From: Microcaldota archaeon
GTDB lineage: Archaea; Micrarchaeota; Micrarchaeia; Micrarchaeales; Micrarchaeaceae
Direction: 5' to 3'
Assembly: GCA_027365735.1 (NCBI GenBank)
Contig: DAHXLY010000023.1
Span: 1 to 35,811 of the forward strand
DNA length: 35,811 nt
Below, piece by piece: positions 1 through 8,382 of the stretch. Positions within the stretch are counted from its first letter, which is position 1; every line of letters begins with the position of its first letter. Both the position numbers and the translations under genes were made by a program. Under the pieces are notes generated by a model. It made no database searches. It was given only the letters and a program-made list of their open reading frames with translations, and was not told where the DNA came from.

Positions 1-831
1 AATTGTTGTCTGGATTCTTGTCTCAGCCGGATAAAACTTGATGAGCGTTTCGTTTATCTTAAACCTGTTCTTTTTGTTTCCGAACTTCTTCGTGTCGATC
101 ATGAATTTTCCTGTCACGTCGTTCCAAAGTCCCATTTCACCCTCGAATATTGGCGCCGGGCCGGTCATTCCTTCCTTTGCAAGCATCGCAGCAAAGATTG
201 CATTCCTCGCCGAGTTTGCGAACACTGGTGCCTTCCACATCGAAAGTTCCCCTGCCCTTACCTGTCTCATAGTCATGTGTGAACTGAGGGCGATGTTTAT
301 TGCATGTGCTGTTTCGGGGATCGTGAGCCCCATCAGTTTTGACGATGCCGCAGCAACAGAAACAAGACCATATATTACGTGGTCCCACCCGTGCTTCCAA
401 AGGCACGCCGCATCGGCGAGCCTTGCCTGTATCTCGTACGCAAGCACCACGGCAAGAAGCGCGTCCTTCCCACTCTTTTTCTCCGCCTCCGCCACCGCAA
501 GGATTGGAAATATATTGTCGCTCGGGTGCGAGAACTCCTTCCCGTCGTATGTGTCGTTGTAATCGAAGTATCTTGACATCGTCCCATTTGCGAACGCTGC
601 CAGGTACGGTGTGGTTTTGTAATAAGTCCCCAGAACGGAGGCAGAATAACTGGTCTCTATGCCTGTGGCGACCTCTCTTACTATCCTGCACGGCTTTTCC
701 TGTGATGCTCCAATCGCGCATCCCATTGTGTCGATTATCCTCAGCTTTGCTGAATGGATTGTCTCTTTCGAAAGGTCAAAGTAGTCGGTGAAGTGAACGT
801 ATTTTGCTATGTCCTCTGCAATTGTCGCCAT
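1..831 (-). CDS. MmgE/PrpD family protein (2-methylcitrate/citrate dehydratase-like), 3' end truncated by window edge
   Basis: Not in the ORF track because its stop lies outside the window. Reverse-strand reading from ATG at 829-831 gives MATIAEDIAKYVHFTDYFDLSKETIHSAKLRIIDTMGCAIGAS...GTMSRYFDYNDTYDGKEFSHPSDNIFP, typical of MmgE/PrpD. It abuts the stop of the isocitrate DH gene. Confidence 0.88.
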   Translation of the reverse strand, partial: MATIAEDIAKYVHFTDYFDLSKETIHSAKLRIIDTMGCAIGASQEKPCRIVREVATGIETSYSASVLGTYYKTTPYLAAFANGTMSRYFDYNDTYDGKEFSHPSDNIFPILAVAEAEKKSGKDALLAVVLAYEIQARLADAACLWKHGWDHVIYGLVSVAAASSKLMGLTIPETAHAINIALSSHMTMRQVRAGELSMWKAPVFANSARNAIFAAMLAKEGMTGPAPIFEGEMGLWNDVTGKFMIDTKKFGNKKNRFKINETLIKFYPAETRIQTTI

Positions 832-1920
832 TTATTTCCCTATTTTGCTTATTATTTCGCTGGTCATCCTCTTTGTCCCCACCGGTTTGCCTGTTGCTAT
901 ATCGTACGTCACGAATTTATTCTCTTTTATCACACCCAGCACAGCATCCTCTAAGTCCTTCGCCGCCTTTTTCTCTCCAATATGCGATAGCATCAGCACC
1001 GCGCTGAGTATGCATGCGGTTGGATTGGCCTCGTCCTTTCCCGCATGCTTCGGCGCGCTGCCATGGACCGGCTCAAACACCGCGCAATCCTTTCCGATGT
1101 TTGCGCTCGGTGCGATCCCCAACCCGCCGGCTAGCCCGGCACAAAGGTCGGAGATTATGTCTCCATAGAGGTTCGGGCAGACAAGCACGTCATAGTCCTC
1201 CGGTTTCGTGACGAGGTGCATGCACATGTTGTCTACTATCATGTCCTCGAACTGCATCTTTGGGTATTTTTTCGCCACCCGCTGCGCGCATTTCAGGAAC
1301 AGTCCGTCCGTGAACTTCATTATGTTGGCCTTGTGGACCGCAGTGACCTTCTTCCTTTTCTCGTCCTTCGCATAATCAAATGCGAACTTGACTATCCTCT
1401 CGCTTGCGGTCTTTGATATTGGCTTCAACGTAATGGCGCTGTCCCTCCTTATTTTCTTGCCCAACTTTGATTTCACAAATCTTATCAGCTGACCAGCGCT
1501 GCGCGTGCCCTCGTCAAACTCTATTCCAGCATAAAGGTCCTCGGTGTTTTCCCTAACGACTACGAGATCCACCTTACCATATCTGGATTTTATCCCCTCG
1601 AAGTGCTTTGCCGGCCTGAGGTTCGCAAAAAGGTCGAGTCTTTGTCGCAACTCCACGTTCACACTCCTGAACCCCTCCGAAATCGGCGTTGTAAGCGGCC
1701 CTTTCAGCGCGACTTTATTTTTCTTTATCGATTCCAGCGTTGACTTTGGGAGCACAGAGCCGAATTTTTTCTCCGCCGTTTCACCGGCGAGGGCTATCTC
1801 CCACTTTACTTCAAAGCCGTGCCTCTTCGCCGCCGCGTCCACGCACCTGCGCGCGGCATCGCTGACCTCCGGCCCTATCCCGTCCCCGGGAATCAGGGTT
1901 ATTGTGTACTTCATAATCAT
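832..1920 (-). CDS. icd: Isocitrate/isopropylmalate dehydrogenase family, probable isocitrate dehydrogenase
   Basis: N-terminal ITLIPGDGIGPEV, NMCMHLVTKPEDYDVLVCPNLYGDIISDL, and EPVHGSAPKHAGKDEANPTA. Sits next to citrate synthase and MDH. Confidence 0.88.
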   Translation of the reverse strand: MIMKYTITLIPGDGIGPEVSDAARRCVDAAAKRHGFEVKWEIALAGETAEKKFGSVLPKSTLESIKKNKVALKGPLTTPISEGFRSVNVELRQRLDLFANLRPAKHFEGIKSRYGKVDLVVVRENTEDLYAGIEFDEGTRSAGQLIRFVKSKLGKKIRRDSAITLKPISKTASERIVKFAFDYAKDEKRKKVTAVHKANIMKFTDGLFLKCAQRVAKKYPKMQFEDMIVDNMCMHLVTKPEDYDVLVCPNLYGDIISDLCAGLAGGLGIAPSANIGKDCAVFEPVHGSAPKHAGKDEANPTACILSAVLMLSHIGEKKAAKDLEDAVLGVIKENKFVTYDIATGKPVGTKRMTSEIISKIGK

Positions 1921-1926
1921 AAGCCG

Positions 1927-3075
1927 TTATTTCCTCTTGTCAATCGGCACGAACTTCAGGTCCATCGGACCGGTGTACCACTCGAGCGGCCTTATCAGCC
2001 TGTTGTCGTCGTACTGCTCGAGCGCATGGGCGGTCCATCCTGAAATCCTCGCCAGCGCGAATATCGGCGAGTCGAGCTCTATCGGGAGCCCTAGGTCGCT
2101 GTAGACTATCGCAGAGAAGAAGTCCACGTTCGGATACAGCCCCTTCTCGCTTATCATTATCTTCTCGATCCGCTCGGCGATGTTGTACCAGGTCATGTCC
2201 CCTTCTATCTCGCTGAACTTCTTCGCCTCCTTCTTCAATATCTTTGCACGGGGATCCCATGTCTTGTAGACCCTGTGGCCTATCCCCATCATCTTCCCGT
2301 GATTTGCAAGCGTCTCCTTCACATATTTCTCGGCTTTCTGCGGCGTTCCTATCGCTTTGAGCTGCGCGATCACCGCCTCCGCCGCGCCTCCGTGGAGCGG
2401 CCCCTTCAGCACGCCGATTCCCGTCGTCATGGCAGAGTACATGTCGCTCAGCGTCGACACGGTGGTCCTGACGGCGAATGTGGATGCGTTGAATCCGTGT
2501 TCTGCGTGAAGGACCATGTCCATATCCATCGCCTTCGTCTCGACGTCGTTCGGCTCCTTGCCCTTGACCATGTAGAGGAAGTTGGCAGCAAGCCCAAGCT
2601 TCGGGTTTGGCCTTACTAGCTCGAGCTTTTTCTCTATCCTGTAACAGTAAGCGACGATTGTCGGGAACTTCGCGATCAGGGACTTGCCGATTGCGATGTG
2701 GTAGTCGGTCTTTATGTCCTTTATATCATCGTCCCCGCCTGCCAGCGCCGACACTGCGGTACGGAGCGCCTCCATCGGTGTGGTTTTTGGCACGACCTTC
2801 TCGAGTATTTCCACAACATAGTTCGGAAGGTTCCTCATCCTCGAAAGCTCCTTGTTGAATTGGTCCAGCTCTTTCCTGTTTGGGAGCTTTCCGTAAAGAA
2901 GGAGGTAGCTCGTCTCTTCAAATGTGCAGTTCTCGGCTAGGTCTTCTATTTTGTAACCTCTGTAGTACAGCCTCCCTTTTTGGCCGTCGATTTTGCAGAT
3001 CTTCGACTCCGCCGCGATTATGTCCTCCAAACCCTTCTTGAAACCTTCCGGCAACCCATTTTCCTTCACCATCAT
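1927..3075 (-). CDS. gltA: Citrate synthase (possibly 2-methylcitrate synthase)
   Basis: GLEDIIAAESKICKIDGQKGRLYYRGYKIEDLA, GPLHGGAAEAV, MGIGHRVYKTWDPRAKIL, and SPIFALARISGWTAHALEQ. Confidence 0.95.
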   Translation of the reverse strand: MMVKENGLPEGFKKGLEDIIAAESKICKIDGQKGRLYYRGYKIEDLAENCTFEETSYLLLYGKLPNRKELDQFNKELSRMRNLPNYVVEILEKVVPKTTPMEALRTAVSALAGGDDDIKDIKTDYHIAIGKSLIAKFPTIVAYCYRIEKKLELVRPNPKLGLAANFLYMVKGKEPNDVETKAMDMDMVLHAEHGFNASTFAVRTTVSTLSDMYSAMTTGIGVLKGPLHGGAAEAVIAQLKAIGTPQKAEKYVKETLANHGKMMGIGHRVYKTWDPRAKILKKEAKKFSEIEGDMTWYNIAERIEKIMISEKGLYPNVDFFSAIVYSDLGLPIELDSPIFALARISGWTAHALEQYDDNRLIRPLEWYTGPMDLKFVPIDKRK

Positions 3076-3090
3076 ATCACCCGATAATCT

Positions 3091-4017
3091 TCACATCAGC
3101 TGCTTCAGCGAGTCTTTCACTTTCGCTGCCGATTCCATTAGGAGCCTCTTCTCGCCCTTATTGAGTTCGAGCTCCACGATCTTCTCCGCGCCCTTTGCAC
3201 CCAGAACAACCGGAACGCCCATGAAGATGCCCTTTATTCCATATTCGCCGTCAAGGTATGCTGCGCAGGGAAGTATCATCTTCTTGTCCTTTAGTATCGA
3301 TTCGACCATCCTCACAAGCGAGTAGTCGGGTGCGTAGAACGCGCTGCTGTCCTTTTCCAGTTTTATTATTTCCGCTCCGGCATCCCTTGTCCTCGCAACG
3401 AGTGCGTCAATTTTCTTTTTCTGCATCAGCTCGGTAACTGGAATTCCGGCAACACTGGTGTATCTCGGCAGTGGAACCATGAAGTCTCCGTGTCCTCCGA
3501 GCACTACGCTTGAAACCTGCTCAACAGCTCGCCCTAGTTCTGTCGCCACAAAATAGCTGAACCTTGATGAATCCAATACTCCTGCCTGCCCAACAACCCT
3601 GTTCTTCGGGAAGCCGGTCACCTTCTTTGCAAGGTAGACCATCGAGTCGAGCGGGTTTGTCATCACAATGAGAACGCAATTCGGGGCGTATCTCTTCACT
3701 TGTGCGCAGGTGCTTTTGATCACCTCGGCGTTCACAGCGAGCAGGTCCTCGCGGGACATTCCCTCTTTCCTCGGGACACCTGCAGTGATTATTACCACGT
3801 CGCTGTCCTTTATGTCGGAATAATCGCCCGTACCTTTGATCTTCAGGTCGAACTGCTCTATCAGCGCGCTCTCCTCGATGTCCAATGCCACTCCCTGCGC
3901 CTTGCCGGCGGTCCTGTTCCAGAGCACTATGTCTCCGAGTTCTTTGTACGCAAGGAGCTGTGCAAGCGTAGAACCAACCTTCCCTGCGCCTATGATGGAG
4001 ATTTTCGCCCTCGCCAT
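3091..4017 (-). CDS. mdh: Malate dehydrogenase (LDH/MDH superfamily)
   Basis: IIGAGKVGSTLAQ Rossmann motif; AGVPRKEGMSREDLL with the MDH-type Arg; MTNPLDSMVYLAKKVTGFPKNRVVGQAGVLDSSRF; GGHGD. Confidence 0.93.
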   Translation of the reverse strand: MARAKISIIGAGKVGSTLAQLLAYKELGDIVLWNRTAGKAQGVALDIEESALIEQFDLKIKGTGDYSDIKDSDVVIITAGVPRKEGMSREDLLAVNAEVIKSTCAQVKRYAPNCVLIVMTNPLDSMVYLAKKVTGFPKNRVVGQAGVLDSSRFSYFVATELGRAVEQVSSVVLGGHGDFMVPLPRYTSVAGIPVTELMQKKKIDALVARTRDAGAEIIKLEKDSSAFYAPDYSLVRMVESILKDKKMILPCAAYLDGEYGIKGIFMGVPVVLGAKGAEKIVELELNKGEKRLLMESAAKVKDSLKQLM

Positions 4018-4059
4018 GATAAGCAGAAGGAACTAAATTATAAAAGGTTTGGCTTATGC

Positions 4060-4782
4060 TTAGTAATTGTGCTTCGAGGGTATACCGGACCTTAGTAGAA
4101 GTCGGTTCTTAGAAATACCTTTCTGCTCCTCAGCAAGTTCCTCCGCCTTCCTCTCGCTTCTGATTCTCTCGAGCTCTGCCATAGCGAAGTGAACCTGTCT
4201 AACCTGGTACCTGCCAAGCTTTTCGGCGTATATCTCAGCGTCCTCATATATTTCCTGCGCGTGGTGGAAGTCCTGCTGCTGTATCTTTGCCATCGCCTTC
4301 TCCCCAAGCAAGACCATGAGCGCAGGTCCATACTCCCGCATAGTGTGGTCTGCCCACTGGTAGCCTGACTTTGCCATGGTCTCTGCAAGTTCTACTCCCT
4401 GCTTGAGGTAGAACTCTCGCTGTTCCGCCCTTTCAGCTCTTGCATAAAATTCTTCCTTTCTCTTTCGTTCAGCCTCAACCGTTTCATGAATATCTGCGGC
4501 CACGCGGAGCTGTTCCGCCTCGGTTGGCATAGGCCTGGTTTCCTGCCTCGGTTCTATTGCCAGGAGGCTAGAGCTAAAGATTACATGAAGGTCTTGCAAT
4601 CTTTTCTCAGTGGTCCGGTTCGCCCAATCTCTTTGCCTTTCCTCCTCCTTTCCGGCCTCATGCCAGTAGGTTGCTGTCGGGCCCTGGGGCACCATAGTGC
4701 CGTCGATCATCTTCTGGAGATCGCTCTTCTTCTCTTCCTGCACCGCAGCTTGTGTTCTTGTAGTTCCGATTGCCATAACCAC
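4060..4782 (-). CDS. Uncharacterised alpha-helical/coiled-coil (TPR-like?) protein
   Basis: Open frame of 240 aa with a strongly helical, charged composition and its own upstream TATA-like element (4806-4813, read on the minus strand). No recognised family. Confidence 0.7.
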   Translation of the reverse strand: MVMAIGTTRTQAAVQEEKKSDLQKMIDGTMVPQGPTATYWHEAGKEEERQRDWANRTTEKRLQDLHVIFSSSLLAIEPRQETRPMPTEAEQLRVAADIHETVEAERKRKEEFYARAERAEQREFYLKQGVELAETMAKSGYQWADHTMREYGPALMVLLGEKAMAKIQQQDFHHAQEIYEDAEIYAEKLGRYQVRQVHFAMAELERIRSERKAEELAEEQKGISKNRLLLRSGIPSKHNY

Positions 4783-4805
4783 ACCGGAGTACCTCAGCTC
4801 AAGCT

Positions 4806-4850
4806 TCTATATAAGACTTTCTGCGAAGCATCCAGAAAGTTATAAATAAA
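4806..4850. promoter_or_regulatory. Divergent promoter region with an 8-bp inverted repeat ACTTTCTG-9nt-CAGAAAGT between two TATA-like boxes
   Basis: 4816-4823 ACTTTCTG and 4833-4840 CAGAAAGT are perfect reverse complements. They are flanked by TATATA (4808-4813) and TATAAATA (4841-4848), upstream of the divergent genes 4060..4782(-) and 4880..6037(+). Confidence 0.6.
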
Positions 4851-4879
4851 CGACTTCTGAAGCCCTAACGGGTGTATGC

Positions 4880-6037
4880 ATGAACAGAGCGGGAATGTGT
4901 CTGGTTTTGGTTATGGCGGTGTTGCTTGTCGGAAGCGCCAGCGCGCAGTTCTGGCAGTCCACGACTCAGTACCCGCAGCCGATAAAGCAGGAATCATGCA
5001 ATTATTACAGCGGTTACATCTACTGCCTCGGTGGAACAACAACATCCGGAACATCGCGTTCGGTTTATTCCGCGCAGGTAACATCCACTGGCGTCGGAAC
5101 CTGGACATCCGAGACTGGATATCCATCACTTATACTTAAACAGTCATGCGCAGCCGGTAGCGGCTACCTCTATTGTGTCGGAGGACAGAACGTTTACACG
5201 TCGTATTATGCCCCGATAAGCAACGGCAATGTCGGCAACTGGACGGCTACGACAAACTATCCGCTCAAGGTGTATTACCATACGTGCTCGATAAGCAATG
5301 GATACATTTACTGCGTCGGAGGTTACAACGGCTATGCGGGAGTGCAGAATGTCTACTATGCATCAGTCAACTCAACTGGAATCGGCGCATGGCAAGCCAC
5401 GAGCGGATATCCAATCCTGATTAACGGGCAGAGCTGCGCCATCAGCGGAGGATACATCTACTGCGTAGGAGGGCTGTTGCAGAACGGCAACCCGACAAAC
5501 CAGACCTACTATGCGTCGGTGTCTGGCGGCGGAGTCGGGCAGTGGTACAGTACTACCCCTTATCCAAACGCCATGGCGTTCGGAAGCTGCAACGTCGCTA
5601 ACGGACAGCTTTACTGCGTGCCGGGAAGCGGGTCCAATGTCACTTATTATGCAAGCCTTACTGGTTCGGGGATAGGAAAGTGGCAGGCCTCCCCGAGTTA
5701 TCCGGCATCCGGGACGACCGACATAAGTTGTACATCCTCGGGGTCCGCGATATACTGCATCGGAGGCAACGGCAACCCCCTGCTGCAGAGCGTGTACTAC
5801 GCTGCCGTCTCACTGAGCGGCGGTGGGAGCGGTTCCACGTCTGTTGTCTCGTCCGGAGGGGGGTACAACACCACCACCTCCGTGAATAACAACGGTGGAG
5901 GATCCAGCGGAACAGGTGGCTCAAGCAGCGGTGGGATAAGCACAACTACGGTTATACTGGTTGTGGTGATAGTAATCCTCGCAGGCGTGCTTGCGTGGAA
6001 AATGATGCTGCCCCAGATCAGGAAGCAGAAGAAGTAG
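4880..6037 (+). CDS. Secreted, C-terminally anchored Kelch-like/beta-propeller surface protein with six Cys-paired repeats
   Basis: N-terminal hydrophobic signal MCLVLVMAVLLVGSASA; six repeats of W..T..YP...SC....GYIYCVGG...YYA.VS..G.G; Gly/Ser linker; C-terminal TM STTTVILVVVIVILAGVLAW followed by basic residues. Confidence 0.85.
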   Translation: MNRAGMCLVLVMAVLLVGSASAQFWQSTTQYPQPIKQESCNYYSGYIYCLGGTTTSGTSRSVYSAQVTSTGVGTWTSETGYPSLILKQSCAAGSGYLYCVGGQNVYTSYYAPISNGNVGNWTATTNYPLKVYYHTCSISNGYIYCVGGYNGYAGVQNVYYASVNSTGIGAWQATSGYPILINGQSCAISGGYIYCVGGLLQNGNPTNQTYYASVSGGGVGQWYSTTPYPNAMAFGSCNVANGQLYCVPGSGSNVTYYASLTGSGIGKWQASPSYPASGTTDISCTSSGSAIYCIGGNGNPLLQSVYYAAVSLSGGGSGSTSVVSSGGGYNTTTSVNNNGGGSSGTGGSSSGGISTTTVILVVVIVILAGVLAWKMMLPQIRKQKK

Positions 6038-6135
6038 CTCCCCTGCCGAGAGCCGCAAAAACCAAAGATTTTAATAGGTTCCCGACATAATACTGACTGT
6101 AAAGCTCATTTCTAATTGCTGTTTCTACAGCCAAT

Positions 6136-6570
6136 TTGGGAGATGTAATGGCTAATGTATTCGATGTAAAGGGATCCGAACTGGTCAGGCTGGCAGCTGA
6201 GAAGCTGAAGGGGCAGATCAAGAAGCCGGATTACATAAACTATGTGAAGTCAGGCGCCGACAAGGAGCGCCCACCGGAGGACCCGGACTTCTATTACTTC
6301 AGGAGCGCCTCGATACTCAGGCAGGTGTATCTGAACGGCCCGCTCGGCGTATCACGCCTGAGGACCAGATATGGATCAGGGAAGGAGCACAACGGCATGC
6401 ACCGCCACCACCACGTAAAGGCCGGAGGGAGCATCATCCGTGACGCGTTCGCCTCGCTGGAGGGATTGGATTATATTAAGAAGACGAAGAAGGGGCGCGT
6501 AATAACCCCGAAGGGAAGGTCGTTCCTCGACAGGCTCAGCAGGGAGCTGAAGAACGCCCAACCGGCATAA
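6136..6570 (+). CDS. rps19e: 30S ribosomal protein S19e
   Basis: RPPEDPDFYYFRSASILRQVYLNGPLGVSRLRTRYG...GSIIRDAFASLEGLDYIKKTKKGRVITPKGRSFLD. Confidence 0.95.
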   Translation: MGDVMANVFDVKGSELVRLAAEKLKGQIKKPDYINYVKSGADKERPPEDPDFYYFRSASILRQVYLNGPLGVSRLRTRYGSGKEHNGMHRHHHVKAGGSIIRDAFASLEGLDYIKKTKKGRVITPKGRSFLDRLSRELKNAQPA

Positions 6571-6578
6571 GTGTCCGC

Positions 6579-6881
6579 ATGTCCGAAGAAGAGAGCGAAC
6601 AAAAAAGAATGCAGAAGGCGCTGATGGAGCGCCAGAAAATGATATTGGCTGAAAGGCAAAGGAAGGATGCGATGTTGCGCCTTCTCGAACCCGCCGCGTA
6701 TGAAAGGCTGATGAATGTAAGGATATCCAACACGGAACTTTACCAACAGTTGGTCAACCTCATAATCTCGCTCGCACAGCAAAACAGGATCAACGGAAAG
6801 CTGACGGAAAAGCAGCTCCTCCAGATATTGGAGCGCGCCACTGTCACACCGGAAACAAAGATAGAATACAAGCACAAATGA
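6579..6881 (+). CDS. PDCD5-related DNA-binding protein
   Basis: ILAERQRKDAMLRLLEPAAYERLMNVRISNTELYQQLVNLIISLAQQNRINGKLTEKQLLQIL. Position between S19e and L39e is a conserved archaeal neighbourhood. Confidence 0.92.
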   Translation: MSEEESEQKRMQKALMERQKMILAERQRKDAMLRLLEPAAYERLMNVRISNTELYQQLVNLIISLAQQNRINGKLTEKQLLQILERATVTPETKIEYKHK

Positions 6882-6891
6882 AATGATGTTC

Positions 6892-7059
6892 ATGTCCAAG
6901 AAAACCAGAACGCTGAAGATGAAGCTCGGAAAGAGGATGAAGCAATCCAGAAAGTTACCGTTCATCGCGAGGATAAGGACGCACCAACGGCTGCAATTCA
7001 ACGTCTTCAAGCGCGACTGGAGGAGGACGAAGATGAGGATACCGAACAAGGATGAGTAA
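6892..7059 (+). CDS. rpl39e: 50S ribosomal protein L39e
   Basis: Read directly (too short for the ORF track): MSKKTRTLKMKLGKRMKQSRKLPFIARIRTHQRLQFNVFKRDWRRTKMRIPNKDE*. ATG at 6886 is an alternative start. Confidence 0.92.
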   Translation: MSKKTRTLKMKLGKRMKQSRKLPFIARIRTHQRLQFNVFKRDWRRTKMRIPNKDE

Positions 7060-7473
7060 ATGGCAGAAAGACTCCTAACCCTAAACATCAGGAAGTACCT
7101 GGTAACCCAGCCACGCACGAAGCGTGCCCGGAAGGCGGTGAAGTTCGTGAGGGAGAGGGTCGCTCATTACACGAAGATCAAGGAGGAAAACGTCAAGATC
7201 GCATACACGCTCAACAACCTTATCTTCAAGCACTATGCGAAGAGCATGCTACCTCTTAAGTTAAGGGTGAAAATAGGCACCGACACCGCCGACGTGCTTC
7301 CGTTCTCCGAACCAAAAAAGGAGGAGCCGAAGCAGCAGGCAGCCGGGCAGAAACAGGAAAAGAAAGGGCTGTTCTCGATAGGCAAGAAGGAGCAGCTGCC
7401 AGCTGTCGAGAAGAAGGAGGAAACCAAGCCGATGGCCCAGTCGCACAAGGCCGCCCCGCCCGCCAAGAAGTGA
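7060..7473 (+). CDS. rpl31e: 50S ribosomal protein L31e with Lys/Glu/Ala-rich C-terminal extension
   Basis: LTLNIRKYLVTQPRTKRARKAVKFVRERVAHYTK...VKIAYTLNNLIF, directly after L39e. The tail after ADVLPFSEP is low complexity. Confidence 0.93.
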   Translation: MAERLLTLNIRKYLVTQPRTKRARKAVKFVRERVAHYTKIKEENVKIAYTLNNLIFKHYAKSMLPLKLRVKIGTDTADVLPFSEPKKEEPKQQAAGQKQEKKGLFSIGKKEQLPAVEKKEETKPMAQSHKAAPPAKK

Positions 7474-7520
7474 GCGAACGGAAGGCAGTTAAATATTAAG
7501 TCTGATTATTTCGTGATGCA

Positions 7521-8195
7521 ATGGGCGCAGCCAAATGTGCAATCAAGGGCAGCGACTATATCGGCGTTTTCGGAAGCGCGACGGACAAGTACGTATTCTT
7601 CGGGTACGGAGTCAACCAAAGCATATGTGGCATGATATGCAACAACCTAAAGGTGGACCCCGTGGAGCTGTCCGTGTTCGGTACCGACATGGTTGGCCTT
7701 TTCGTAAGGGGTAACTCTAATGGCGTGCTTATCTCCAGCCTAGTGGAGGACTACGAGGTAGAGCGCCTCAAATCGATGAAGTTGGGGATCAACATCGCAG
7801 TGATAGACAGCGGACTCAATGCAGTCGGGAACAACATAATCGCAAACGACAAGCTTGCAATCATCAACCCCGAGTACTCACATGAGGCGGTCAGGCAGAT
7901 CGGCGACATCCTCGGAGTCGAGGTGATCCGGTACGACGTGGGGGGATTTAAAACAGTAGGGGCTAATAATATACTTACCAACAAAGGCCTGGTCGTGAAC
8001 AACCGCGCCTCCGATGAGCAGAAGGAGAAGTTGGACAAGACATCGGGGTTCGAATCGACCAGCACCACCGCCAACACCGGATCGCTCAGCATCGGACTGG
8101 CGACGATATCAAACAGCAAGGGCCTGATAGCCGGGGAGAGCACGACCGGCTACGAGCTCAACAGGCTCGTCGAAGGGTTGGATGTCGGGGATTGA
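7521..8195 (+). CDS. eif6: Translation initiation factor aIF6
   Basis: GSDYIGVFGSATDKYVFFGYG...VDPVELSVFGTDMVGLFVRGNSNGVLIS; eIF6 pseudo-repeats. Confidence 0.95.
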   Translation: MGAAKCAIKGSDYIGVFGSATDKYVFFGYGVNQSICGMICNNLKVDPVELSVFGTDMVGLFVRGNSNGVLISSLVEDYEVERLKSMKLGINIAVIDSGLNAVGNNIIANDKLAIINPEYSHEAVRQIGDILGVEVIRYDVGGFKTVGANNILTNKGLVVNNRASDEQKEKLDKTSGFESTSTTANTGSLSIGLATISNSKGLIAGESTTGYELNRLVEGLDVGD

Positions 8196-8210
8196 TACTA
8201 AAGTGATTTC

Positions 8211-8378
8211 ATGAAGTTCCATATAGAGGGAAACATAAGAGAAAGGAAGTTCAGCCTCGAGGTCGAGGCGAGGAGCGCAAAGCACGCGAGGGAGCTGGCG
8301 CTCGTAAGCCTGGGCAGCAAGGAGGGAGTTAGCGGGCTGCAGGTCCAGATAACCAAGGTCGAGGAGCAGAAGAAGTGA
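8211..8378 (+). CDS. rplX: 50S ribosomal protein L18a/LX
   Basis: Read directly (short): MKFHIEGNIRERKFSLEVEARSAKHARELALVSLGSKEGVSGLQVQITKVEEQKK*, between aIF6 and prefoldin alpha, its usual archaeal position. Confidence 0.88.
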   Translation: MKFHIEGNIRERKFSLEVEARSAKHARELALVSLGSKEGVSGLQVQITKVEEQKK

Positions 8379-8382
8379 TGTT

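Noticed and set aside
137-721. ORF of 194 aa on the minus strand and overlapping plus-strand ORFs (38..562, 339..791)
   Set aside because: All are shadow frames of the MmgE/PrpD coding frame, which is open through 1..831 and gives a recognisable protein.
8045-8056. GGGTTCGAATCG resembling a tRNA T-arm
   Set aside because: Lies inside the aIF6 coding frame, and no acceptor or anticodon arms are visible around it.
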